A stretch of 64,000 nucleotides of DNA from Paenibacillus tianjinensis. GTDB lineage: Bacteria; Bacillota; Bacilli; Paenibacillales; Paenibacillaceae. The translations under genes and the position numbers were made by a program. Below, one piece after another: positions 1 to 8,153 of the stretch. The notes under the pieces are model-generated. The model made no database searches and was not told where the DNA came from. It was given only the letters and a program-made list of their open reading frames with translations. The DNA is taken from NCBI RefSeq assembly GCF_017086365.1, contig NZ_CP070969.1:6209878-6273877 (forward strand), read 5' to 3'. Each line of letters starts with the position of its first letter. Position 1 is the first letter of the stretch.

Positions 1-150
1 ATCGACGGGCGAAATAATCACATGGCAGCTCAGATGGGTCGTTTTCTTCCCCGTCATAGAGTAGCTATGATAATGGAACGCATCTCGCGCCCCAAAAAAC
101 ATTGAGAACCCACTTAAGCTGCGATTCTTACGCTTTGGGGCGCTAATCAC
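1..150 (-). CDS. Possible partial open reading frame at the window edge
   Basis: From a GTG at 148-150 the minus strand stays open for 50 codons to the first base of the window, so any gene would be cut by the edge. A weak purine stretch (AAGAGAG) lies six bases before the GTG. The N-terminus is basic (Ser-Ala-Pro-Lys-Arg-Lys-Asn-Arg) and the rest is rich in His, Ser and Tyr. I do not recognise a family. The reading frame is short enough to be open by chance, so this is a weak call. Confidence 0.2.
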   Translation of the reverse strand, partial: MISAPKRKNRSLSGFSMFFGARDAFHYHSYSMTGKKTTHLSCHVIISPVD

Positions 151-557
151 AATGCTCTCTTAACTCATGGTTCTGTTTCATATAATGCTAGAGTCTTATT
201 TTTACGCAATCGGAGTACCATTAGGTTAACATAAATACATCCACCGTACCGAGCATCATCCGAAGCACAGAATCGATGAATATAGGCCATGTAACGGCAA
301 AAAGACTAAGTTTTTTCCATGATGGAATGTGATCTGATATTGTCACGTTATGTATGCTCCTATATACCTATTCATTTTCACTTCACCTAGTTTAGCTCCC
401 TTAAGTTAATACGTCTATTGGTATTTACTCTATATTTGAAAATATCATTTAAATAAAAAAGGCGGCCGCCTAGGACTTTTTTCTCTTGTCCGTGGCTGCC
501 GTATTTTCTTTCATTGGGATCCACCGAAATACTTGATCTCATGAAATCATGCAGATA
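151..557. other. Gene-poor stretch left of cwlJ
   Basis: No convincing reading frame is seen on either strand. The stretch is AT-rich and holds a probable cwlJ terminator near 455-483. A 10-base inverted repeat (GCGCCCCAAA at 87-96 and its complement at 134-143) sits just to its left. Confidence 0.4.
455..483 (-). terminator. Probable cwlJ terminator
   Basis: On the minus strand an A6 run, a GGC-GGCC-GCC palindrome and a T6 run follow the cwlJ stop by about 75 bases. The GC stem is short, so the call is moderate. Confidence 0.4.
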
Positions 558-1001
558 TTAATACGTATTATATACATTAGCGCATTCTTCTGCAGTTGGT
601 TGATAAAAACAATGTTTCTTCCATCGACCTACAAACGGCTGATTATACCAAGTTGGCGGACATGGTCCGGGATTGTCATACGTCCCCGGGCGGAAATACC
701 ATAGCGAGTATTTGGCTGGCCAACTCCGTTCCCCATTCACAACCCGTTGCGCTAGACGACGTTCTTTATCTCTTGCTTTTTGATAGTACATACCATGTTG
801 CAGCGCTTCGAACGCATGCGGCTGGTTAATCATTTGGGGAATTGTCCGAATCCCTTCAAAATCGGAACAATTCGCTCTTATCCGGTTAATCCCGACAGCT
901 CCAACATGGAGCATGCCCATTTCGCCTTCGGCTTCAGCCTCAGCTCGGAGCAGCCTTGCCAACATATCGATATCCTGTTTCCTGGATTTTACCACTGCCA
1001 T
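558..1001 (-). CDS. cwlJ: Spore cortex-lytic hydrolase CwlJ
   Basis: This 147-residue protein has the size and sequence character of Bacillus CwlJ, the SleB/CwlJ-family hydrolase that degrades cortex peptidoglycan during germination and is triggered by Ca-dipicolinate. The Hydrolase_2 fold covers nearly the whole chain: LARLLRAEAEAEG near residue 14 holds the conserved catalytic Glu region, and NGERSWPAKYSLWYFRP near 89-105 and the C-terminal ECANVYNTY are typical. There is no signal peptide, as expected for CwlJ, which is deposited in the spore coat from the mother cell. The start ATG follows GAGGTGAGCTA. CwlJ usually needs the coat protein GerQ; no gerQ is nearby here. Confidence 0.93.
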   Translation of the reverse strand: MAVVKSRKQDIDMLARLLRAEAEAEGEMGMLHVGAVGINRIRANCSDFEGIRTIPQMINQPHAFEALQHGMYYQKARDKERRLAQRVVNGERSWPAKYSLWYFRPGTYDNPGPCPPTWYNQPFVGRWKKHCFYQPTAEECANVYNTY

Positions 1002-1192
1002 TAGCTCACCTCATTCCATTTCTAAACTCATCATATTTTAGGTGAAGCGGATGTGTTACTTCGGCAAAATAAAGAAAACAATAATTACCTGCCTACGCCT
1101 AAGAACTTCTCCTGCATCAAACGTAAGCCAGAGTGAGGTGTTTACTGCCAATTTTGAGACCGGGCTGCTTAACGTTCTTTCCTACGAATACA

Positions 1193-1224
1193 TCAAAGGC
1201 CATCCCGCAGAGGATGGCCTTTGA
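1193..1224. repeat. Perfect inverted repeat
   Basis: TCAAAGGCCATCC and its complement are separated by only five bases. No T run follows on either strand, so it is not a standard intrinsic terminator. It lies about 60 bases left of the degenerate att-like site at 1281. Confidence 0.6.
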
Positions 1225-1279
1225 ACTATTACAAGTAGTTGGAGCAGACGGTTCCAAATCGCCCGCTTTCATGAAGTGT

Positions 1280-1303
1280 CCTACTTGTGGTAGGGTTCGG
1301 CGT
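1280..1303 (-). repeat. Degenerate SCC-type att site (rlmH 3'-end copy)
   Basis: On the minus strand the codons GAA CCC TAC CAC AAG TAG spell Glu-Pro-Tyr-His-Lys-stop, the same ending as RlmH at 9894. Differences from the rlmH copy are two synonymous third positions and the stop codon. As in the 3055 copy, GTTACG precedes it on the minus strand, whereas rlmH itself has a different sequence there. I infer an older or different cassette-end attachment sequence. Chance similarity cannot be fully excluded for so short a match. Confidence 0.55.
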
Positions 1304-1426
1304 AACGGGGTTAACGGCGAAAACCTTCATGATGTTTGCTTTCGATTATTATACTAACCAAATTAAAATCCCCCCGTGAAAAGGGTAGGGCTATTCTCAC
1401 CACCCTGCCTCTTATACGCTTCCCAT

Positions 1427-2005
1427 TCAATTCTGTAGTCCCTCGAGGGAAATCAACCGAACAACTCTGGAAATTGCATCTCTTAAAGGTTCAACATTTT
1501 TAATGCTCTTTGGATCGAGCAACGGTCCAAAGGGGTTTGCCGCTGTCCAAGCCGTAGCGATCGTCATAATAGTTGTTAGTATAAATTCTGGAGGGAAGGC
1601 CGCACCAACCTGCCCCGAGTTTTGGGCCTCAGTCAAAGATTTAACTTTCTGGTCATGAACCTGTCCGCGTTCTACCGGACTGTCCGCCTTCTGTTCTAGG
1701 CTAAACCATGCCATAAGCCGCATCAAATCAGGATTTGACATAGCGAAATCAAACACACGCACGGCGTAGCCTGGAAGGTCGTCGGGAGTAAAAGTTATTT
1801 CCTCATAAACGCGGGTAAGGTTCTTTTGAAGAATCGTGGTGAAGAGCATCTCTTTATTTTCAAAGTAAATGTAAATCATGTTTTTGTTGCAATCAGCATT
1901 CTTGGCTATGCGATCAACCCGCGCGCCCGCAATGCCATGAGCAGAGAATTCCGCCATAGCTGCTTCCAGGATTCGTTCTCGGGTTGCTTCAGCGTTCCTT
2001 ATCAT
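1427..2005 (-). CDS. TetR/AcrR family transcriptional regulator
   Basis: This 192-residue protein has an N-terminal TetR helix-turn-helix (about residues 9-55: ERILEAAMAEFSAHG, then GARVDRIAKNADCNKNMIYIYFENKEML). Its C-terminal ligand-binding half (SPVERGQVHDQKVKSL, TIMTIATAWTAANPFGPLLDP) is of the kind found in regulators of redox and efflux genes. It is divergent from the short-chain dehydrogenase gene at 2141, with a 135-base gap holding an inverted repeat over a sigma-A-like promoter. By analogy with the family it most likely represses that gene, and perhaps itself, until a small molecule binds. The start ATG follows AAAGGATGACTCAAAT. It lies between two rlmH-end repeats and may belong to a small integrated unit. 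Confidence 0.9.
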   Translation of the reverse strand: MIRNAEATRERILEAAMAEFSAHGIAGARVDRIAKNADCNKNMIYIYFENKEMLFTTILQKNLTRVYEEITFTPDDLPGYAVRVFDFAMSNPDLMRLMAWFSLEQKADSPVERGQVHDQKVKSLTEAQNSGQVGAAFPPEFILTTIMTIATAWTAANPFGPLLDPKSIKNVEPLRDAISRVVRLISLEGLQN

Positions 2006-2054
2006 ATTTGAGTCATCCTTTCGGGGAAAAGCACTATTTCAATAAGTATATCAT

Positions 2055-2092
2055 TTGACAAACCAGTTAGATAGATATATCTTATAACTAAC
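2055..2092 (+). promoter_or_regulatory. Promoter and putative TetR operator for the SDR gene
   Basis: A perfect TTGACA (2055-2060) is followed after 17 bases by TATCTT (2078-2083). An imperfect inverted repeat with GTTAG (2066-2070) and CTAAC (2088-2092) around a GATATATC core covers the spacer and -10. This is where a TetR repressor would be expected to bind. Half-sites resembling AACCAG recur at 2061 and 2090. Confidence 0.6.
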
Positions 2093-2140
2093 CAGACAGT
2101 TATAAGATGCCTGGATTTTACTTGAAAGAAGGTTTTTGGG

Positions 2141-2980
2141 ATGACTCAACGTACTTGGTTGATCACAGGAATAAGCAGCGGATTTGGGCGTCATATGGCG
2201 GAGCAACTCTTAGAACGCGGGGATCGTGTAGCCGGCACAGTCCGTAATATGGAGGCTGTGTATGATCTCAAAGCAAAATATGACGAGTTATTATGGATTT
2301 CCAAACTCGATCTTACAGATACACCTGCTATTCGTCAGGTGGTGAAAAACGCTTTTCACTCCCTTGGTCATATTGATGTCGTAGTTAACAATGCAGGATA
2401 TGGACTATTTGGTGCGGCAGAAGAATTGACGGATGAGCAGATACGCCATCAACTGGAAACGAACTTGATTGGTTCAATCCAAGTGATCCGCGAGGCTCTT
2501 CCTCATCTACGGGCGCAAGGTAATGGACGAATCATTCAGCTATCCACTGTAGGTGGTCAAACCGCTTTCCCTGGCGGATCTATGTATCACGCGAGCAAAT
2601 GGGGAATTGAGGGCTTTGTTGAATCCGTGATGTATGAGGTTGCCCCTTTTAATATTGGCGTTACCATTGTGGAACCTGGTAGCGCAAGCACCAATTTCCG
2701 GTACCAAAGCTCCAAGCTTGCTCCAAAAATCGATGATTATGAAGCCTCCCCGGCCTTCCATACACGCCGGATTCTTGAAGAAGCCAAAGCACCTTCGCTG
2801 GGCGATCCGGCAAAAATGGTTGCCATCATGATCGAGAGTGTCGATCAAAATCCGGCGCCGAAAAGAATTGTTCTGGGCAGCGACGCCTTCTATACGATTC
2901 ACAAAGCGCTTACCGAGAGGCTCGCAGCGCTGGAAGCACAAAAAGATCTCGCTTTCTCCACCGATTCCTCTATAAAGTGA
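2141..2980 (+). CDS. Short-chain dehydrogenase/reductase (SDR) family oxidoreductase
   Basis: This 279-residue classical SDR is a cytosolic NAD(P)H-dependent oxidoreductase. It shows the glycine-rich cofactor motif TGISSGFG (about residues 9-16), NNAG (about 87-90), the catalytic Ser in QLSTVGG and the YHASK Tyr-Lys pair (about 149-153). The Arg after the glycine motif (near 28-40) hints at NADP preference. Substrate cannot be read from sequence. The gene is divergent from a TetR regulator, a common arrangement for inducible detoxification enzymes. The start ATG is preceded by AGAAGGTTTTTGGG. Confidence 0.92.
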   Translation: MTQRTWLITGISSGFGRHMAEQLLERGDRVAGTVRNMEAVYDLKAKYDELLWISKLDLTDTPAIRQVVKNAFHSLGHIDVVVNNAGYGLFGAAEELTDEQIRHQLETNLIGSIQVIREALPHLRAQGNGRIIQLSTVGGQTAFPGGSMYHASKWGIEGFVESVMYEVAPFNIGVTIVEPGSASTNFRYQSSKLAPKIDDYEASPAFHTRRILEEAKAPSLGDPAKMVAIMIESVDQNPAPKRIVLGSDAFYTIHKALTERLAALEAQKDLAFSTDSSIK

Positions 2981-3054
2981 ATCTTCAGGTTGCCCAGCAC
3001 AAAAATAATAGAGCCCCTTTTCATAAAATCTAAAAGAAGCCTGGATTAAACTTT

Positions 3055-3078
3055 GCCTCACTTATGATACGGTTCACC
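3055..3078 (-). repeat. SCC-type attachment site, distal copy of the rlmH 3' end
   Basis: The plus strand reads GCCTCACTTATGATACGGTT followed by CACC. It matches 9891-9914, which is the actual end of rlmH, at 22 of 24 bases in direct orientation. On the minus strand it encodes Gly-Glu-Pro-Tyr-His-Lys-stop with no rlmH upstream of it. The core resembles the staphylococcal SCC attachment core GCRTATCAYAARTGATGC. It also contains a small palindrome, TACGGT-TC-ACCGTA. I read it as the far end of an integrated cassette. Confidence 0.8.
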
Positions 3079-3171
3079 GTAACATTTATAGGGCGAAATT
3101 TTCGGGTGCTCAATTGGGTGCCCTTGATAAATACGTATGTTCTCACAAGGGTTTATTGTTGAAAAAATAAC

Positions 3172-3897
3172 CTATAAATCCTGTTTTTTTGATACCCATA
3201 AAATACTGACCACGGAAACAACGCCAATAACCGCCATACTAGAATATGAAACACTCATGGGAAATGCAAAATCAATATTGATGGATGTAACCTGGCTAAC
3301 CCTCAGAATAGTAACGATGGGTAAGATAGAGGATAGCACAGATGACCAGACTCCAACAAAGGATAACACTGCGTACATAATCGTTGCACAAATAGCAATA
3401 AGATAACTTTTACGGCAAATTACCGCGACTGATAGGACTGGTAAAAGGCTAAAGAACATAAGTAAGCCAGACTTCAAATAGGTTATCAACCCATCCCAAA
3501 ATGAAGCCGTTTCAAAAGGTATTCCAATAAACAAGCCAAGAAAGTTGAGCAAGTAGGATAGAGAGGCCATCGCTAAAATAATCAGAAGTAGTGCAGCTAA
3601 TTTTGCTATGGCTAATCGTACACGGCCAACAGGGATTATAAACAGATTCCGGTATGTATTCTCTATGGATTCCCTTGTGAAGATATAAGTACCAATAAGT
3701 CCAAATATGCAGGGCCACAACAGCAATATTGCCAACCATAAATTTTGAGCGGCATAGGAGCTCCATGTGGTTTGAGCAGATGCCTCTAGATTTACAACAA
3801 AACCGATTAACGGAAGAATACAACAACCAGCAAGGCAAACCCAGATTATACTGGAGCCTTTGATTTTCATAAACTCAGCTCGAATGAATCTAAGCAA
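3172..3897 (-). CDS. ABC-2 type transporter permease, lantibiotic/bacitracin immunity-like
   Basis: This 241-residue integral membrane protein has about six hydrophobic segments (near residues 15-35, 48-72, 95-122, 135-160, 168-195 and 215-235). It resembles permeases of the BcrB/EpiE/MutE/SpaG type that pair with a BcrA-like ATPase and protect against cell-wall-active peptides. The start lies 7 bases after the stop of the ATPase gene at 3905, so the two are co-translated. It is the last gene of the minus-strand cluster. The substrate is unknown; antibiotic-peptide export is an inference from family and from the adjacent two-component system. Confidence 0.8.
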   Translation of the reverse strand: MLRFIRAEFMKIKGSSIIWVCLAGCCILPLIGFVVNLEASAQTTWSSYAAQNLWLAILLLWPCIFGLIGTYIFTRESIENTYRNLFIIPVGRVRLAIAKLAALLLIILAMASLSYLLNFLGLFIGIPFETASFWDGLITYLKSGLLMFFSLLPVLSVAVICRKSYLIAICATIMYAVLSFVGVWSSVLSSILPIVTILRVSQVTSINIDFAFPMSVSYSSMAVIGVVSVVSILWVSKKQDL

Positions 3898-3904
3898 TAT
3901 TAGT

Positions 3905-4810
3905 TCACCCCCCTGTTATTTTCATAAAGTATTCTTCCAAATTCCCTTTGTTCATACTGATTTCGCTAACACCAATATGGGCATCATGAAAGTACCTGTT
4001 TACGTCCTCCATGTTTCTTTCTATTTCATAAATTTTTAGAATATAGTCGCTTTCAACATCGAAATCGGTAATCCCTAACTGCTTCTCTAGAATGGGTACG
4101 GCTAAGGCTGTACTGGATACTACCATTTTTATAAAATGGCGATTACGCAGCCTTATTTCATTCATGGGGACTTCTTCAATTAGGCATCCTTGATGAATAA
4201 TTCCTATGGTATCGGCAAGCTGTTCCACCTCACTTAGAATATGACTAGAAATGAGTATGGACGTTCCTGCTTCTTTGCTTAGACTGAGAATGAGTGAACG
4301 CATTTGCTGAATACCTGCTGGATCAAGGCTATTCGTTGGTTCATCCAAAATAATAAATTCAGGATCATGCATTAAGGCTAATGCAATTCCAAGGCGTTGC
4401 TTCATGCCCAAAGAGAATTTTCCTGATTTCTTGTTTGTATCGTTCTCCAATCCTACTAATTCCAATGTGTTGTTCACTGCATTTTTGTTATGGATACCCC
4501 GCAAAGAAGCAATCAAGTTCAAATTTTCTACAGCAGTTAAGTTTTCATAAAAGGCCGGGGCTTCAATAAGTGCCCCGATCCTTCTATATCCTCCTGTATT
4601 GGACCTAGTCAGCTTTTCGCCGAAAACGGTAATCTCTCCGCGGGTTTGTTTTACCAAACCCATCACCATCTTTAAAGTTGTCGTCTTTCCGGCACCATTA
4701 CGACCAAGCAGAGCATAAATCTCCCCTTGCCGGACATGCATATTGAGATTATTTACTACAAGCTGGTTATTATATTTTTTGGTCAATCCGTTGGTTTCTA
4801 ACACCATCAT
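3905..4810 (-). CDS. ABC transporter ATP-binding protein, BcrA/immunity type
   Basis: This 301-residue nucleotide-binding subunit has Walker A GRNGAGKTTTLK (about residues 36-47), signature FSLGMKQRLGIA (about 132-143) and Walker B FIILDEPTNSLD (about 152-163). The C-terminal 80 residues form the extension typical of BcrA-like ATPases. It energises the permease encoded at 3172. Its start overlaps the stop of the upstream ATPase gene by four bases (ATGA), so both ABC systems form one transcription unit. The start Met pair (MMVLETNGL) leaves a one-codon ambiguity. Confidence 0.9.
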   Translation of the reverse strand: MMVLETNGLTKKYNNQLVVNNLNMHVRQGEIYALLGRNGAGKTTTLKMVMGLVKQTRGEITVFGEKLTRSNTGGYRRIGALIEAPAFYENLTAVENLNLIASLRGIHNKNAVNNTLELVGLENDTNKKSGKFSLGMKQRLGIALALMHDPEFIILDEPTNSLDPAGIQQMRSLILSLSKEAGTSILISSHILSEVEQLADTIGIIHQGCLIEEVPMNEIRLRNRHFIKMVVSSTALAVPILEKQLGITDFDVESDYILKIYEIERNMEDVNRYFHDAHIGVSEISMNKGNLEEYFMKITGG

Positions 4811-5535
4811 AAAGTAGTGATCAATCCTCTCCCGCAGGGTTGTAGGGTTTTCTGCGATTCAATTACGCCATCTTTTAAATGAATAACGGAGTCGCCATAT
4901 AGCGTGGATGCTTCTGAATGGGTAACCTGAATAATCGTTTTTCCAAATTCCCTATTAATACTCTGAAACAGCTCCATAATAGTAGCACCATTGCGGGAAT
5001 CCAGATTACCTATAGGTTCATCAGCCAGAATAATTTCCGGTTGAAACAGCAAGGCTCTTGCGACGGCAATTCTTTGTTGCTGCCCACCTGATAATTCTCT
5101 AGGCGTTGCTGTTCTCTTATGAGACAGTTCTATCAAATCAAGAATTCCCTTCAATTCTATACGATAATCCTTTACACTCCTACCATCTAATATAATGGGC
5201 AGGAGGATATTATCCTCAACCGACAGATTTGGCACCAAATTATGAAATTGAAATACAAAGCCTACGTCCCTGCGTTTCATCTTTGCTTTTTCGTCTTCCT
5301 TTAATTTACCTATGTCTTTTCCATTTATGATAATCTGTCCAGAAGTAGGGTCATCCAGGCCACCAAGCAAATATAGCAATGTAGACTTCCCGCAGCCTGA
5401 CGGTCCCATGATAGAGAGAAAACTACCCTTTTCTACCGAAAAGCTCAGATCATTTAATACTTTAACCTCTTCTTTGCCCATATAGAATGATTTATTTAAA
5501 TTTATGATTTCGATGCTGTTGTTCACCACATTCAC
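4807..5535 (-). CDS. ABC transporter ATP-binding protein, MacB/LolD type
   Basis: This 242-residue ATPase belongs to the family that drives FtsX-like mechanotransmission permeases. Walker A is GPSGCGKSTLLYLLGG (about residues 44-59), the signature LSGGQQQRIAVARAL lies around 148-162, and Walker B ILADEPIGNLD around 168-178. The next gene upstream encodes the matching large permease, with 8 bases between them. The frame opens with GTG at 5535, but AAGGATAG lies so close that a GTG two or three codons later is also a credible start. Similar ATPase-permease pairs (BceAB, VraFG, SalXY) remove or release peptide antibiotics from the membrane. Confidence 0.9.
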   Translation of the reverse strand: MNVVNNSIEIINLNKSFYMGKEEVKVLNDLSFSVEKGSFLSIMGPSGCGKSTLLYLLGGLDDPTSGQIIINGKDIGKLKEDEKAKMKRRDVGFVFQFHNLVPNLSVEDNILLPIILDGRSVKDYRIELKGILDLIELSHKRTATPRELSGGQQQRIAVARALLFQPEIILADEPIGNLDSRNGATIMELFQSINREFGKTIIQVTHSEASTLYGDSVIHLKDGVIESQKTLQPCGRGLITTL

Positions 5536-5543
5536 CTATCCTT

Positions 5544-8021
5544 CTATTCGTATTTCATTTCATTAATTATTGAAAACTTCTTGCCATTTAAGATAACTGG
5601 AAGTGTGAAAAGGACAATTAGCACTAGCAAGAATCCTATTACTAACGGTAAATACATTAGATTTAGCCTGATATCATATATCATTCCGATGAGGCTCAGT
5701 AAGTCTTTGGTCAGAAATATCATCGCATAGGAACAAGGGATAAGCAGGAGCGTCACCCAAAGCACCACGAAAATAGACTGGAACAGCAATAACCTATTCT
5801 TCTGTTGTCTGCTTAACCCTATTGCGTGCAACAGAGCGATGTTCTTCTTTGCGTTTAAATAACTGATTTTGGTGTTGTTTAATACACCGAACGACGCAAT
5901 GACCATGGCCATCAATGAGAACAGGCCAAATGCCGCAATGGTCTTTTCGTTTTCAGCAATATTGGCTCTTTCCAGTTCCTCATATGTCACTACCTTTACG
6001 TTATAATTACTTAGTTGCTTCCGCAGGTCATCTCTTAATTTCACATCGTCTCCCGTTGCCTTAGCATTAATCATGTTCGTACCAACATAATTAAATTGCT
6101 GCAGCAACACATCATTATCTACTAATACAACATAGCCCCCATACAGCACCTTCATATTTACAATTCCTGTAACATACAGTTCCTTTTCAGTTTGATTAAC
6201 CGTTAACGGCAGCTTATCTCCAGCTTGTATATCGAGGGCTTTGGCCATACTTTCTGAGACAATGACCGAAGGTACTTTGGCATTCTTGAATTCCTCATAT
6301 ATGTTTAGGTTCTTAGGCTTTGTCCAGTCAATATACCCGTCATAGCTTAAATACTTATCTTTATCTATTCCCGCAATCTGAAAAGCTGTTCCGTTAAGCT
6401 GGCCTCCAAATACTTTTAGCTTCTGAAGCGTATCTTGTTCAATATCACTGCGGTTCAGCTCATTTTTCATTAGAGTATCCGCAATATTGCCAGCTTCTGA
6501 CGGAACCGTAATCTGTATCTGAAAGTTATTTCTGTTAAAACCATCTGTCATAGCTGTTTGAACACTATCACCAACGGATGTGATCGTAATTACCGATAAT
6601 GCTGCGATCAGCATTAAGGTAATGTTGCCTAACAGTTCTTTTGAAGTCCGGATATTATTAAGGGCTAGAGCCGATACAGGTACTTTGTCCTTGAGAATCC
6701 CGTATAGCTTAGCTGTTACCACATGAATCAGATTCGGGAGAACTAATAAAATCCCCGCAATGAGCAGAATACACTGAATGCTTACGATCCCGTCTATTTG
6801 CACAAGAAACAATAAGAGAGAAATGACAAGAAAGCCACTACCTAATAGCGTTCTTGTATTATTGCCTGCTCTGTTCTCTACAGCTACTCCCAATATGACA
6901 TCCTTGATGGATAGTTTATTGATTTGCAGAATGGGGAGGATCGATGAAATAACAGACAACAAGCTCCCAAACAGAACTGCCAATACTAAGTAATAGATGG
7001 GGATTGTGGGTAATTTGAATATCCCATACTCTCTATGCAGGGACAGAAAGTAAGCTGCTCCATAGATGATTCCACTACCAGCTAAAAATGATAGAACACC
7101 GCCAATTGCGCCAAAAAGGATACTTTCCAATAGTAGAACGTTAATAATGTTAGGTTTCGTAGCTCCTTGACTAAAAAAAGTACCAATCACAGGCATCCTT
7201 TCTACAATAATGAGTTTGAAAGAACTGGAGATAATCACCGAACTGAGCAACATTACAACGGCTAACAGGGCAAAACAGATGATTCTCCCTTCTTTAATTG
7301 CACCCAGCATTCCTTGTTGATCTGTGAAACTTGTTCTTGCAACATAGTTTTCATTGGCACTGTTAAACTCATCAATTGAAGCTTGAGTATATGGACCTGT
7401 TCCTGTAGCGATAATGTTGTTGTACAATCCCGGCATATTCGATTGCCCAACCAAAAAATCGTAGGGTACAATCATTTGGAACGCTTCGTTGGTATCTCCA
7501 AAAAAGATCCCCTCATTCAGGAATAGGCCCACTACTTGAACGGTTATGTCCTGATGATTCACACTAAGCTGTAGGGTATCGTTCACTTTCAAATGAAGAT
7601 CTTGGCCCACCTTCTGTGAAATAATGCATGTTGCACCTTGGAAATGGTCCAGTACTCTTTTTTCATTAGCGTTTTTGGTGATGATATCTTGTGTGTTCCT
7701 GCCGAGGACTGTCACAGTGCTGTTATCCAAATCATGGCGATAAATCCCCTTCAACTCTAATTGAGGAACGATATCTTGTACCCCTTTTAAATTCACCTCA
7801 TCTAATTTAATTCCAACGGTTGGATCTTTGCTTGTAATTGAAATTTCTTTGTTCTCCATTACCTGAGTATAGGACTCGATGTAGTTATTCATCATAACGT
7901 CTGTGACTCCCAAGCTGGCAATGAACAAAGTAGCACTCATCAGGATAGCAAATAGAAGCATGATAAACTTCCCTTTCTTCTCCATCGCTGATGTTATAAC
8001 AAATTTCAGAAATAATCCCAC
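5544..8021 (-). CDS. FtsX-like ABC transporter permease
   Basis: This 825-residue membrane protein has two FtsX/MacB-PCD modules. The first hydrophobic segment (about residues 20-42) is followed by an extracytoplasmic domain of roughly 200 residues, then membrane segments near 250-275, 295-325 and 340-370. After segments near 395-440 and one near 465-490, a second extracytoplasmic domain precedes the last three segments (about 690-715, 745-770 and 790-815). It is longer than BceB-type permeases (about 650 residues). The start is GTG after AGGAGTGGAATGTT. The 132-base gap upstream separates it from the regulator pair and should hold its promoter. A role in export of, or resistance to, membrane-active compounds is inferred. 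Confidence 0.88.
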   Translation of the reverse strand: MGLFLKFVITSAMEKKGKFIMLLFAILMSATLFIASLGVTDVMMNNYIESYTQVMENKEISITSKDPTVGIKLDEVNLKGVQDIVPQLELKGIYRHDLDNSTVTVLGRNTQDIITKNANEKRVLDHFQGATCIISQKVGQDLHLKVNDTLQLSVNHQDITVQVVGLFLNEGIFFGDTNEAFQMIVPYDFLVGQSNMPGLYNNIIATGTGPYTQASIDEFNSANENYVARTSFTDQQGMLGAIKEGRIICFALLAVVMLLSSVIISSSFKLIIVERMPVIGTFFSQGATKPNIINVLLLESILFGAIGGVLSFLAGSGIIYGAAYFLSLHREYGIFKLPTIPIYYLVLAVLFGSLLSVISSILPILQINKLSIKDVILGVAVENRAGNNTRTLLGSGFLVISLLLFLVQIDGIVSIQCILLIAGILLVLPNLIHVVTAKLYGILKDKVPVSALALNNIRTSKELLGNITLMLIAALSVITITSVGDSVQTAMTDGFNRNNFQIQITVPSEAGNIADTLMKNELNRSDIEQDTLQKLKVFGGQLNGTAFQIAGIDKDKYLSYDGYIDWTKPKNLNIYEEFKNAKVPSVIVSESMAKALDIQAGDKLPLTVNQTEKELYVTGIVNMKVLYGGYVVLVDNDVLLQQFNYVGTNMINAKATGDDVKLRDDLRKQLSNYNVKVVTYEELERANIAENEKTIAAFGLFSLMAMVIASFGVLNNTKISYLNAKKNIALLHAIGLSRQQKNRLLLFQSIFVVLWVTLLLIPCSYAMIFLTKDLLSLIGMIYDIRLNLMYLPLVIGFLLVLIVLFTLPVILNGKKFSIINEMKYE

Positions 8022-8127
8022 AACATTCCACTCCTAACATTTGTACTTCATGATTTCATTGTAAGGAGTAAATTCTATACGCCACTGATATAATTCTGAT
8101 TTTTTTCTGATAGTCATACAAAAAGAA

Positions 8128-8148
8128 GGAAATGCTCTAAGCATTCCC
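8128..8148 (-). terminator. Terminator after the histidine kinase gene
   Basis: GGGAATGCT and AGCATTTCC form an imperfect stem a few bases after the kinase stop, followed by TTCTTTTTG on the minus strand. It would separate the regulator pair from the transporter genes. Confidence 0.5.
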
Positions 8149-8153
8149 TCCTC

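Larger units (their letters stand above)
1002..1426. other. Intergenic stretch with a perfect hairpin and a degenerate rlmH-end sequence
   Basis: No gene of normal length is supported. The stretch contains a perfect 13-14 base-pair hairpin (1193-1224) and the diverged rlmH C-terminal sequence at 1281-1303. Both are listed separately. Confidence 0.5.

Noticed and set aside
105..127. A fourth rlmH-end-like sequence (CACTTA followed by GATTC) in the left flank
   Set aside because: Only about 13 of 17 bases fit, the frame gives Glu-Ser-Gln-Leu-Lys-Trp rather than the RlmH ending, and no stop is present. Chance is the simpler reading.
446..536. Rare restriction sites close together (ATTTAAAT, GCGGCCGC, CCTAGG, then GGATCC), resembling a cloning linker
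   Set aside because: They are embedded in ordinary sequence with a plausible terminator function for the A6-GC-T6 part, and no vector sequence adjoins them.
1273..1357. Possible mini zinc-ribbon peptide (MKCPTCGRVRRNG start)
   Set aside because: No ribosome site, only one CxxC pair, and the DNA is better explained on the opposite strand by the rlmH-end copy.
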